This document shows positions 53,324 to 64,000 of a DNA stretch of 64,000 nt, in pieces (position 1 is the stretch's first letter; each line of letters opens with the position of its first letter). The stretch is from Liolophura sinensis (taxonomy: Eukaryota > Mollusca > Polyplacophora > Chitonida > Chitonidae), in assembly GCF_032854445.1 (NCBI RefSeq), contig NC_088300.1:33587608-33651607 (forward strand), given 5' to 3'. Below the pieces are notes generated by a model. That model had not been told where the DNA came from. It saw only the letters and a list, made by a program, of their open reading frames with translations, and did not search any database. A program made the position numbers and the translations under genes.

Positions 53324-53442
53324 GGTCTGCCAGCAACCTGCGGATGGTCCTGGGTTTCCCCCGGGCTTTGCCCGGTTTCCACCCACCATAATGCTGGCCG
53401 CCGTCGTATAAGTGAAACGGCGTAAAACACCAATCAAAAAAA
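53324..53442 (+). mobile_element. Headless SINE with 12-bp target-site duplication
   Basis: Begins ggtctgccagcaacctgcgg, continues through cccggtttccacccaccata and ggccgccgtcgtataagtg, and ends ggcgtaaaacaccaatcaaa plus poly(A). aaaaatcttaag flanks it at 53312-53323 and 53443-53454. A short stretch between gtgaaa and cggcgtaaaac is also missing. Confidence 0.88.
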
Positions 53443-53454
53443 AAAAATCTTAAG
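53443..53454. repeat. Target-site duplication, right copy
   Basis: aaaaatcttaag after the poly(A) end of the element. Confidence 0.82.
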
Positions 53455-56400
53455 CTTTAAACAAGGAAAATTACATGTTAGGAAACTGTGTAACCGAACG
53501 ATTGTACGATTTGTTATGTGTCCATCTAATGCAGTGAGATCTGTAGAATAAGTTCAGAATAGGGCCATCTGTAAAGACAATCCTGTATTTTGCTTACGAC
53601 TGATGTCATTTTTGACGTGCACAATATATAATAGCAAATAAGATTATTTATAAGCAGCCTTTATTAAAACATTTCACGCAGAAAAAGATGATGAAATTCA
53701 TGATAGGTTTGCATGTGTCTCAGCTACTTTTACATATTTTTGTATTAAACATCATTAAAGACCTTTTGTTGGATGGTAGGAGTTTGGCACTTCTTCAGAA
53801 GAATTAGTGGGGGGAAATAACTAGAATAGAAGACTACCACCATATTTCCCTTAAAGTAACTTTAAAAAAACGACACCAAATGCGAGTGAACAGTTGTGAT
53901 GCTTAATCAACTTTGCACGAAGAATGTAACCACACCTGTCCATTAGTCACGGCTAACGAGTCAGACGAGTAGCGAAAGAATGTGGCCAATTTGATGAACA
54001 GGAAGGAAAAAATCTCATGGAAAAGAGAAAAAATTGTGACAGGAAGCTAGGAACGTCACTTGAAGTGTGGGAATCAAGGTGTCATGCCCGCCATTCTTTT
54101 CAAATAAATTTGTCAGACTTCAGCAGCAAATGCAAAACAGTGGGCTGACAGTTTCAAGACACGTCTTCCAAAACAACCCCATTACAAAACATAGATATAT
54201 CATACTCCATGCTGCTACTGTTTAGCCATGTCATGCACACTACGGTGCAAAGCGTCGGAAGTAATGCCTGTTGGAAGAGACTTTGTGCTTCCTTCGATGT
54301 CAAAGCTGCATCCGTTTTTGGCATAATCTAATGCCCTGTCAAAGAAAACAAAAAGAACGTCCTAAAATCTCATTTTAGAAACTAAGAAAAAGTAAACACA
54401 TTAAGCAAATTTTCATTGGAAAGATGTCATCTTGGGTTTTTTTAGAGATTAATTGGAAAGGGTTTCTTGTCTTCAAAACTCTACCGTGACAATCGTAATA
54501 CGTTAACTGGAAAAATAGGGGCGAAATAGGAGCATTCCCATACGGAGCAGATTACTTTTTTGGGGAGCAATTAACTAGCAGTAACATGTTTTCCTAATTG
54601 CCTTTTCAAGTGCAACGTTAGATTGTAAAGAAAAAAAGTCCTAAATGTTTAATTTCGTTGCTTGTTAAAAGTTTTGAAGTGTGCCACACCAAATGGCTTC
54701 TGTATAATTATTTGCAACAAGAAGTTTCGTCAGCCTTGTACAGTTCAGCAACACTGTATTAAATACGAGTATAATATCCAAGAATCTTCAAAACTATTTA
54801 TATATCTAATAGTGCTTTAGGAAATATTACAATCTAGTTGCATAACACGTAACCTTTCTCAAGAGAACGAATTCGTGACAACGCCCACGTGTTTTCGTAA
54901 ACCGAGCGATACATATGTTTTGATTTATATGATGTATCGCTGTCTTCTTCTGAAATAGCATTGTAGAATTGTTGAAATTGTGTTATTTAAATTGACCAGT
55001 GTATAGTTTCTGCACCTTATAAGTAGTATAGCAGATGGTGTCTGTGTTGTTATGGCGTGCGCGAGTCGCGCGATGGTGGCACGTATGTATGGGGCATCAG
55101 GATTGATATACAGGCGCACGAGAAAACCATCGATCATCTGATGTAATTGACGGGACACGGAGCCAAGAAAAACAAGGGGTTTACAAGCACCGTGAAGACA
55201 GCGATATTCCTTGTCATTTACCGCTGTAAGGCGATATGGAATAAGGCAGGGCGGCCTTCGTCTGTTATTCTACGAGGACCATATCGTTGAGATGGATAAC
55301 CTGTAAGCAAGAGTCACGGAAACAGCTGGTAATTTCGGGGAACGTAAACCAGTAACATGGGATCAACGAGCCGTGGCACTACCGCGCCGAAAACGATCCC
55401 GCCCGCCAGCGTTTAGTAATGCGGATTGCCTATCACAGCGGTGTTCACTGTGGGTCATTTCAAGGTAAAAAAAAGTCTTGAAAAATGTACTAAAAAGAAA
55501 GAAACTTTTATGTTCCTCCCTACTCACTCCCACATAACCGTTGTCAGCCTTCAAAGAGCGTTGTTTGGTACTGGGCATTCCAACAAAGATTGGGAAATCG
55601 GATAACGCTTTTTCCTGTAGGGGCTGTGACCGGACGTGCCATATTGCACAAGAACAGTTACGCACAGAAAGCTATACCGCCTATGAGATGCAAATGCTCT
55701 GGATGCCAAAGTATCGGTGTATACCGCAACAACGCATAGTTCTGTCGCATTGTATACGTCACTTTGTCTTCACGACGCATTGGCAGAGACGGTAACGTAG
55801 AGTGGATCGGTAACAACGCGTGAAAAAATGCGCAGTCGTGTCAGGGAAATATTTCCATATCACCCCTTTCATCTTTATCCTCCGTCTCCTGTTCCACCTC
55901 TCAGTGTGGCAGGTCCCATAACTTTAAGTATACTGCGTTGCAAGATGAATAAAAGAATAAGTCATGGCTTATAGTAAGCAAAATTCCTATGATGGCTTCC
56001 ATTTGGTGAGGAAAGCAAAGATTTAAAATGTCCAACGCCCGTTTAATGACATTTTTTTCCGGTGGCAGTTGTGCACTTACATGTATCTAAAGTGATGGAT
56101 TTGCGAAAGCTGCTTGCATACCGAAACTGTATAACGCCTTTACTGCCTCTTACGTTAATGGAACCACGTATTTCCAAAGCACAAATAATTGAAGAATGTG
56201 CAAACATTGATGCTGTAGTTTTTTTAACGTCTGCCAGACTTTCACGCCAAAATGTTGAGACGTGCAAACAAACTATGACAATAGATTCACATCAGAGAAC
56301 ACGAAACGGGCTGAGTTTTTCATGAATTATTTAGATTTACGTTAAGACCGATGCTCGACGAGAAGGGAAGCGTAAACCAAATGGCAGCCTTGCTGATTTC

Positions 56401-59400
56401 CATCCACGGTCGATTTTCTCTGCCTTCATTTTGCCGCCCCATTTACCCGTGGCGGACCTCTCATCACTGACTAACGACTTCCGGTCAGGCCTAGCTGTTC
56501 CGTTTTTCCAAGTCGTTAACTGACCATTGCCTGCTATACAACATACGAGTTTATCGCATGACGTTTGACTCTCTCCATCTTGTATTTATCCCTTTCCCGG
56601 GTCGGGATACATTGCCTTCGTCTTAACGGCTTGGGAAGAGTGCCGGGGTATAATTAATAGCAAGTCTGTGAAAGATGCAGTTGGTCACTGCTTATGAAAA
56701 GGAATTAGTAAGGTCACTAATAGAAAGTCCTCCAATAATTATCCTGTCTTCTCTAAGCCGTCAATGTACGTCCGCGTGGCAGCTTGATAAGACCTATCGC
56801 CCATAGGCACGCAGTTCTAGGGCAATTACGGCTAAGCCCGGCTACACAGGTATCAACTATCTGGGACAATTCTCGTTACCGCAAACTACCGTTATTTCAA
56901 ATAACAAATGTAATTAGCCTAATGTAGGAACGACCCCAAGGGAACTGGGTCCTGCACCCATCAATCGCCGTAGATACGAGTGATCACCGTCTTAAAACAC
57001 CATAAGTTGGTTTCTTTCGCCTTGTTTACTCAACCAAAAAAAAAAACCCCAAATGCTTTGGGTCCTCCCAACGACACCATAGGGACCGAGTCGAGTCATC
57101 TTCCCAATTAGTAAATACGACTAACTTTGCAGCGATAGTCCCCACAGTTTGTCCACAAGAGAAACACTAGTAAAACTGCCAGTTTGTAGGCTAGATAGGA
57201 CGAAATATGTACGCGTGGAGAACTCCGGGGCGTGGCGTTAAAGGTCCCTTTAATAAATAAGTATATCTAAAGAAATATGTCTTTGGAAACACACGCCCAG
57301 AAATTAGTCCAAAGCGAAAAAGTAATGTGCCATTAAGCAGGACCATCGGTCTTCCTTTTACTTCATTTCACGTCCATTTGAAAAGAGAAAGAGAGACCAT
57401 TATCACTTACGTATATTTTACTCACGTATAGACCGCATACTCAGAAGGGCCGCGCGTTGGCCTAAGGTCTATGTAGGCTGATATGTGTCTGAGGCTTTCC
57501 GTAAGTTCTTAATGGCACGCTTTCTCTCCTTCATACAGTGTTCCTTCACGGCACAGCGTTGACACTTTTAAGCTTGTTACAGCAAAGAAGAATGCTTTTG
57601 TGTAAGGCGGTAGCTCTCTCGGCCCTGTCAGTTGTTTGAAAGTGAATTTGTTCTCGTAAACAGTTAAAATATTTATGGCTTTGGCGGGAGGAAATCAATT
57701 ATGAACCACTCTACATAAGCATGTTAGCATCACGGAATCGAGGGGAAGAAAAAGGAGTCCTCGTTCAAACGTAGTTTTGGCGTACGGGCTGATTTAATGT
57801 TGCAGCACAAGTCAACAATATGGTTGGATAAAGAGTGATTTTTTTTCTGAGATGACTGATGACAATCTAAAAACATAGACTCTGGACAAAGTGCTTCCGT
57901 GTCAAAGGCTGATACTAGCCGGAACGCATTGGGTAGAAAAAGCGTAACTATTTGCTTAATCGTCAACGGAAAGCTCGTTAACTCGATCTATTTCCACTTG
58001 CTCGACTAATGAGTCAATGTAGGATCGATTTGAGAGGAAGGAAAATCATTTCAACCAAGTCTTATTTTTTCTTCTTTTCTTCTTTATAAACCCTTCTCGG
58101 GTTTTGATATATTTAGGAGGGTCGTGTGTGTTGATGAGTATAAGATTGTCTGGAGCACATCAATAAGCGAGAGTCGGTAGCCGTCTCTTCAGTAGTTCTA
58201 CATGTGTTTGCTTAATGAGTGCGGTCTAAGTACACCCAGGTGGTCGACCTTCTTAATTCACCACATGTTGGTTAACTGTGTGGCTGTTACATAGATACAT
58301 ATTTACACGGCGCTTTGGCGGTCAAGAAAGTACTCCATATACAGTACAACCACATGTGCGCCATTCTGCAAGTAATGCTGGCCGCGTGTGGCAAATAACT
58401 GGAGGCATATAACAAGTACTCTACTCACACATGTACACTCACTTTGCCTTTATTCTACACTCTGACAAATAACACTAGACTCTCGCAATCAAGTAACTGA
58501 TTCTCGGTATTGCAATCAAGTAACTGATTCTCAGTATTGCAATCAAGTAACTGATTCTCAATATTGTAGTCAAGTAACTGATTCTCAGTATCTCTACCGC
58601 TGTAATATATACGTGTTGAGAGAGTACTCGTGGGGGTCTTACATACATGTCACTACCTATAGATTTCTCTCCACATCTCCATTTTTGTTTGATATGCAGT
58701 AGACACCATACATTAAGCTTCCTTTGTGTATAGTCTTCATTCGTCGCAAATAAGTTCATTTTCTGAGCGAATTCGCGATTTGTCCTACACTCTCACATTT
58801 TGCACGTCCATGTTGTCAAGACTGAAACAGTATATGCTTATTTTGGAGATTTTGGATCAGAAATTATGTCAGGCGTAATTACTCTTAAAGAAATATCTCT
58901 TCATATTTATGCCTTGTACTTGTTATTAATATTATTATCATCGTCACCATTCCGTGCCATTATAAAAGAAGCTCAACCCATGTCTCAGATATAGTAAGAG
59001 ATCTAAATACGTGTCTAGTCATCAGTGTAGGAACACCTTGGTGCTCGGTTCATTCACATGTAGTGATTTCGGCATATTCTGAGAAATTTTTGACGGCTTC
59101 CCTGAAGTTTAACGCCTTATAGTGCCACCATCAGTGCGGGCATTTTTGGGGAAATAAATTGGGCGTATAAAGGTAAACCAAACAGTGGGAAGCCGCAATG
59201 TAAATGTTGATTCCCTAGAAAACAAACTGCATACCACAGACATGGAATGAATAGAGCTATTATGCTCGAAGTAACTTCACGTTTACCTTTCGAATTGTAT
59301 GAAATTCGAAGCATTATTCTGCATATAAAAGATCACAAGCGCTTGTAGTCAAATGGTCCTGAACACCTTTCTTTGAGGCACACAGAGGGCGACTGTGATG

Positions 59401-60479
59401 TTAGAGAACTTTGAAGAGAATTTTGTTTATCGCGTAATTAGGTTGAAAACGCCAGAAACATGCTCCCCTCTGAGTCTACCCTATGGCTGGCACCTCATTA
59501 ACGTGTCTGGCAAACCACGCGAGATCTACTAAATGGTGATGGTAGCAAGGCTTTAAAATTCGCACACTACACTGCGGTGAAAAGGACCCAAACCGCCGGC
59601 AATAATTTGTCGTTGTGCCTTTTAATTAAGAATACTGGGTCCCAGTCCTGGTCTCGTCTGATTCCAAACACCGATGGGAATTGTTAGGCCGTTAATGATC
59701 ACTGATTGACGCCGATTCCCGCTTGCCCAAGTTTCGAACTTCTCATCCTCGCTCGGGAAGTTACTGAATAGAAGCCTCTTTGTAGGCTGCCTATACAAAG
59801 CCATGGAAGCCTCCCATATTCACCCCAGTCTAAGCTTTTGGAGTCTAAGTGCATATTGTTAATCAAAGTCGAACTGCCTTAATCTTTGTCGCAATCACGT
59901 CTTGGGCATTCCTCGATTGCCAAGGTCCGGTCGAATGCCTTTAGATTTCTATATTGATCTGATGGTATAGAGGTACCTATACGACTCTAGCTTCAACGCA
60001 ACGGTTTATTACCGGCCATTGTTTCGATTGAAAAGACTCTCAGTCTCTATACAGCTTAACCGCGCCGAACACCGACATGGGGAGCGGTGCGGGGCAATGT
60101 ATTGGCCATATGGTGTATACATACATACATTTAGTCCCACATCGAATAGTGAGGCCATAATCCTAAATGATACACAATATCACAAAGCACTGAGGCGAAG
60201 TGTGATATCGCAGGTGACCAAAATACAGCGCCTCAGCTCCATGTTCTTCTGTTTTGCCGTTACCCTTTAGGATGTTCTTTCGTTGACATTTTTTGACAAA
60301 GTTGGCATTGTGGGACTTCGGACGCACGCTATTATTTGATTGGTATCAGAAGGATCGGTCACGAATGAGTTAGAATCTGGATATACGTATTCGCATCGAG
60401 TAACATAGCACACATGGGTTTGTTTCAATAAACTGACAACTTCGGCGATAAAATGGTAGAGGATGTCGTTTACAATACG
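53455..60479 (+). other. Intronic block, unique sequence with TAATTA-rich patches
   Basis: 56640-56930 has several ATTA/TAAT cores (ggtataattaatagc, caataattatcc, atgtaattagcc). 59620-59720 has ttaattaag, ttaatgatcac and tgattgacg (Pbx/Meis-like). The 27-bp tandem repeat is at 58485. No exon recognised. Confidence 0.4.
58485..58592. repeat. 27-bp tandem repeat, 4 copies
   Basis: Four contiguous 27-base units, each with the core caagtaactgattctc, differing by 1-5 bases. The minus strand would read a nine-residue repeat (R-I-S-Y-L-I-A-I-L); there is no sign that it is translated. Confidence 0.93.
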
Positions 60480-60626
60480 ATTTATTCATTTATTTCATTG
60501 GTGTTTCACGTAGTACTCAAGCATATTTCACTTATACGACGGCGACCGGCATTATAATGAGAAGAAACTGGACAGAGCCTTGAGAAACCCCAGGCCATCT
60601 TGCTGGCAGACCTTCCCACATACGGG
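60480..60626 (-). mobile_element. Headless SINE
   Basis: On the minus strand it begins about cccgtatgtgggaaggtc, then tgccagcaagatggcctggg and ccggtcgccgtcgtataagtg, ending with a tail that contains caatgaaataaatgaataaa. No convincing flanking duplication. Confidence 0.78.
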
Positions 60627-63600
60627 CTTACTATATAAGTGTCACAAGCATTTTGTGTATAGACATATTGGTCAAGGTCTCGACAGAATAGTATATTAAA
60701 ATTTTGTTAGTAATGTTTTATGTTTATGTGTGTTTCTTTCGGCAAACGATAAAACACACACAAACCCACTGAAGTTACCTTATACCAAATGGGTAATCAT
60801 TGCGCATATATGGTAGCATGGCAAAGGCAGAATTTCCAATCACTCCCATCCTGTCAAGTATGGCTGAACAATTGGCACTGGAACAGTCTTTAATATAGAT
60901 CACGTTTTATGGGGTCCTTTGGTGTTGATTTTTTCTAAAGAATTCAAGATGTTCATCTTTACTTTGATGTTTCCTGCAGCTTTATATGCGCCGGGTTTGT
61001 TATTTCGAAGTTCATTTGTTGTCTGCCTGTAGGCAGATCAGTAATCTCTGTACGTGTATCACTGGGACTAATCACTGTTCTCCTGTGCATGTATTATTGT
61101 ACACGGGGATTGAAGAATTGTCACATAAGAGCAGGTATGGATATTTTTGTTTTTGACAACAGTAACATGGGGGTTGATAACAGAGTGTCTCTCTAAGATG
61201 GAACCAGATAAGTCTACACCGGTATTGCTGTTTCTTCTATCCCTGCAATGTGAACACTGAGGATGAATGGTTAATTACCCTGATCAATTACGGTCGTAAT
61301 CATTTTCTCCTTGTCACGCTCTCGCATCGGTCTTGGAGTTTAAATAAACAAGTGTAGTACGCGATATGAATGCTTCGTCCAGGGCCATCAGGTACAGTTC
61401 ATTCTATGAGTTTATGTTTTGCCAATACTTGGCTCATAAGCCGAAAAGGCCAGCAGCAACGACATACTTATAAATATCAATAAAGTTCATATACGTGCTG
61501 GAAAAACGCACCATTATAACCAAGTGCTTGTCATTTGGGTGCAGTTTTGTCGACCACTGGTCGTTCATCTAGTCTGCCTATAGATACATCGTGACCGGCA
61601 AGGGCTAAACGGGACACTTAACTCTATTACTATCCAAGGAGGCAGCTGTCGTCTTCCGGAATGCATACCCTTAAGACCTTTCGATTTGTCAAATGTGCGT
61701 GAGCCCTATTGAGTGTGTCTTCTTCCAGAGTGGAATAGGCTATAAACCACACGTCACGTGAGACGTTTTGCTTCTCGTCAATAAATGCGTTTGTTACAGC
61801 GTCGAATTACATGCATGATGGATTACCGTATACCTCGTCGAGACGTGCAATGTCTTATCAGTTCGCTGTAATAAAACTATCTTCCACAAATACTGATTCC
61901 AACTCGTGGCTCAGCCACCACACAGGCGAATAATAAATGTCATATACACGTTGATGATATAAACATCATCACACCTATCATCTTCATCTCTTAGCTCATC
62001 TAAGTTTAGCGTGTTTCATGTTACTGAGCTTTTCTGGCGTTGTAAGCGGAAGAACCGGTTCTTGTGAAACGTATAATTATTTCCATTTAACACTCAAGTA
62101 CAGATACAACAGCACTTTCCATACCAGACTGAAGAGAGCGTCAAATCCATAGCCTGGACACGCAGGATTTATACCGAATTTGGATGTATAATGGGGTCAT
62201 GCCAGAGAGGCTACTAGTCGTACTGAATGCTGATTTATGTGGTGAAAATCCAACGTGCTAAGTGGTAAATAGCTTAGCTGCCGAGGTACGTGTACCGTAG
62301 GCTTTGATGCCGTGCGGACATTTCATTTGTCCCGAACCCTCCTTGAGAGATGCTTTTTTACGACCGGCTTGATCCCTCTGGTGATCCCATAGAAGTAAAT
62401 ACGACGTAATCGTTGCCATTTACATAATCTGTACGGTACCGTGAAAGCTGGATGCCTAGTCCACCTCATTCAAATGTGTCAGTCTACAAATCTAAAAGTG
62501 CCCGGTAGTCCATGGAAAGAAAAAGTTCTGCACCTCTTAATTAACTCCCCTTGCTATATTACATTTAGGACTAAAAATAAAACGGTGAAATTGGGTCGTT
62601 CCGCAGACGGTTATGGAGGACCGAAATTAACTTCCCTGTACGCATTTCTATAGCTTCATTAGTAATATTTACTCTCGCTGCTTAATATAAATCCTAAAAT
62701 ATTGACGATATAATTCGATTCGGAGCCCTGGCAATTCGTGCTATTCTTTGTTCGCGTTCTATTTCCCGTGGTTAAAGAAATTGAATGTCCAGAGAACGAG
62801 AAAATGAAGGAACAAAGTCATCTTACAATAGCCAGTGCCATAAGCAGGAATGTGTGAAAAGCCTGCCAAAATCAATGTCAGCCGTGAATATGTCCGCACA
62901 CGAACTATATCGGTGCTAACAGGCGACATGGAAAAGCAATTTGGCCGCAATAGCAGTTTCTAGTTGCGACCGGAATGTAGAAGTCAAGCGTCTCAGGACG
63001 TTGTGGCATCCAAACGTCTTTAATCAGGCACGTAAAAATTTCACGAGACGCGCTTAACTAGGATTTATCGCTGGACTCTTGATTACGGACAACGGGTAGA
63101 CCGGGGTAAAATTTGTCCGTTTCACACGTATGAAGATCCGCACAGCCAGAAGCAATTAAGTTTTGGTGGGCAGAGAAAACATGTTTAACCTGCTCCTCAG
63201 CTCTTTTCCCCGCTCACCTCATATTTTGATGGTGTGGATTTAGGCTGCGTTCATTTCGTAGTTCCGACATCGCTTGGTAAATAGCACGAGCGATAGATGG
63301 TTCATTTCCTTGCCATGGCTTCTTGGAGGGTTTCGTGGAATTTCCCTCTTACAATCTATTACAAAAAGTTCGTGGTGTTTACACTTCGCGCCAAATGCCG
63401 TCCTCCCCCTATGTCTATTAGTTCCCCTTGCCAGAACCATTTCCGGTTTGCTGGGTTGAGACAGGGGTCAATATTTGCCCCGCCATTATTCCCGTTAATT
63501 TGATATAGACTCGAACACATCTAAATGGCTCTCAGTCTATTCGACTGAACGCCAGATTTTCAGCCGTTTGATGTGTTTATCGTTTAACGGCGATTTGCAC

Positions 63601-64000
63601 AAGTGACTTGCTATCGAATCGCCTTCTGTGCATTGCGTTCAGTATTTATACCATCTTAAATACCCCCTAAACATCTCCAACCAGAATGCAACGAAGGCAA
63701 ACAGCTGCATCTACTATTAATTATCTTTGTCATTACATACACCTTTGCAGGCGAAATAAATCTGTGTCATTGCATAATAAAACTGAAACACGCATCGTGT
63801 GAACGATTGACGTTACTGATGATTTACTGGCAGAGTTTTCCATTCCAGCAAATCTCAAAGGATGTGAATACTGTAAATAGGACGCGTTATCGTGACTCTT
63901 CTCTCTTGGAATCATAAAGGGATTTTCTTTCATTCTTTTCTGCTCACTGGGAACTTTATTGGTGTTGTTTTTTAATGGCTGGTTACCACGCTTAGCACGT
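60627..64000 (+). other. Intronic block to the window end
   Basis: Unique sequence without repeats that I recognise. Short frames at 62441, 62759 and 63240-63503 overlap on both strands and have no recognisable domains. Confidence 0.4.

Larger units (their letters stand above)
26120..64000 (+). other. Probable large first coding intron of neuroligin (continues past the window)
   Basis: The neuroligin exon ends with a strong donor at 26120 and I found no reading frame to its right with the next expected block (the Y-I-H-G-G strand-turn region) or the hydrolase nucleophile region. The simplest reading is one intron of at least 37.9 kb, holding SINEs, TA arrays and possible regulatory blocks. 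Very long introns are known in neuroligin genes. A short downstream exon could have been missed by eye, and other genes could be nested here. Confidence 0.5.

Noticed and set aside
54925-55158. 77-codon minus-strand frame that at first suggested a transposase helix-turn-helix
   Set aside because: No conserved motif could be confirmed, and no terminal repeats were seen nearby.

Overview
This is an AT-rich stretch of a metazoan nuclear genome, most likely a mollusc or a close lophotrochozoan relative. The reasons are: spliced gene structure with one exon in about 64 kb that can be named confidently; many tRNA-derived SINE copies whose 3' end (gtaaaacaccaatcaaataaa) and centre look like the V-SINE type that I recall as widespread in molluscs (RUDI-like; family name from memory); long (TA)n arrays; and strong over-use of the word TACATGTA. 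There are no bacterial operons, rRNA genes, CRISPR arrays or intact transposon coding regions.

The one secure gene is a neuroligin (cholinesterase-like synaptic adhesion protein). Its first coding exon lies at 25645-26119 on the + strand, has a signal-peptide-like start, and ends at a textbook splice donor (CAG|GTAGGT). A splice acceptor at about 25603 suggests an upstream non-coding exon. I saw no later neuroligin exon by eye, so 26120 to the end of the window is probably one very large intron of this gene. That intron holds SINEs, TA arrays, small tandem repeats and a few AT-core (homeodomain-like) blocks that could be regulatory.

On the opposite strand, 1.2 kb upstream of the neuroligin exon, is an open reading frame (23851-24447) with a good splice acceptor at its start. 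It may be the terminal exon of an unrecognised gene. A second, weaker unrecognised ORF lies at 51065-51517 (-).

Layout: 1-3255 featureless; 3256-3812 inverted pair of SINEs; 3813-10973 mostly featureless with C-rich and CA simple repeats; 10974-11430 intact SINE plus fragments; 12100-12670 degenerate tRNA-like heads; 13291-14134 an 18-bp tandem repeat, broken SINEs and a 305-bp TA array with a 34-bp higher-order period; 14135-18974 quiet; 18975-19290 a second SINE type with a tRNA-Leu/Ser-like head; 22032-22271 a 20-bp repeat with an 80-bp higher-order period; 22854-23016 headless SINE with target-site duplication; 23851-24447 unknown exon; 25604-26119 neuroligin exon; 26120-64000 probable intron.

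The most interesting structure is in the SINEs. Four headless copies begin at nearly the same internal point (three have plausible target-site duplications), one copy with a perfect target-site duplication lacks its B box, and two elements with different tRNA heads share the same 3' tail.
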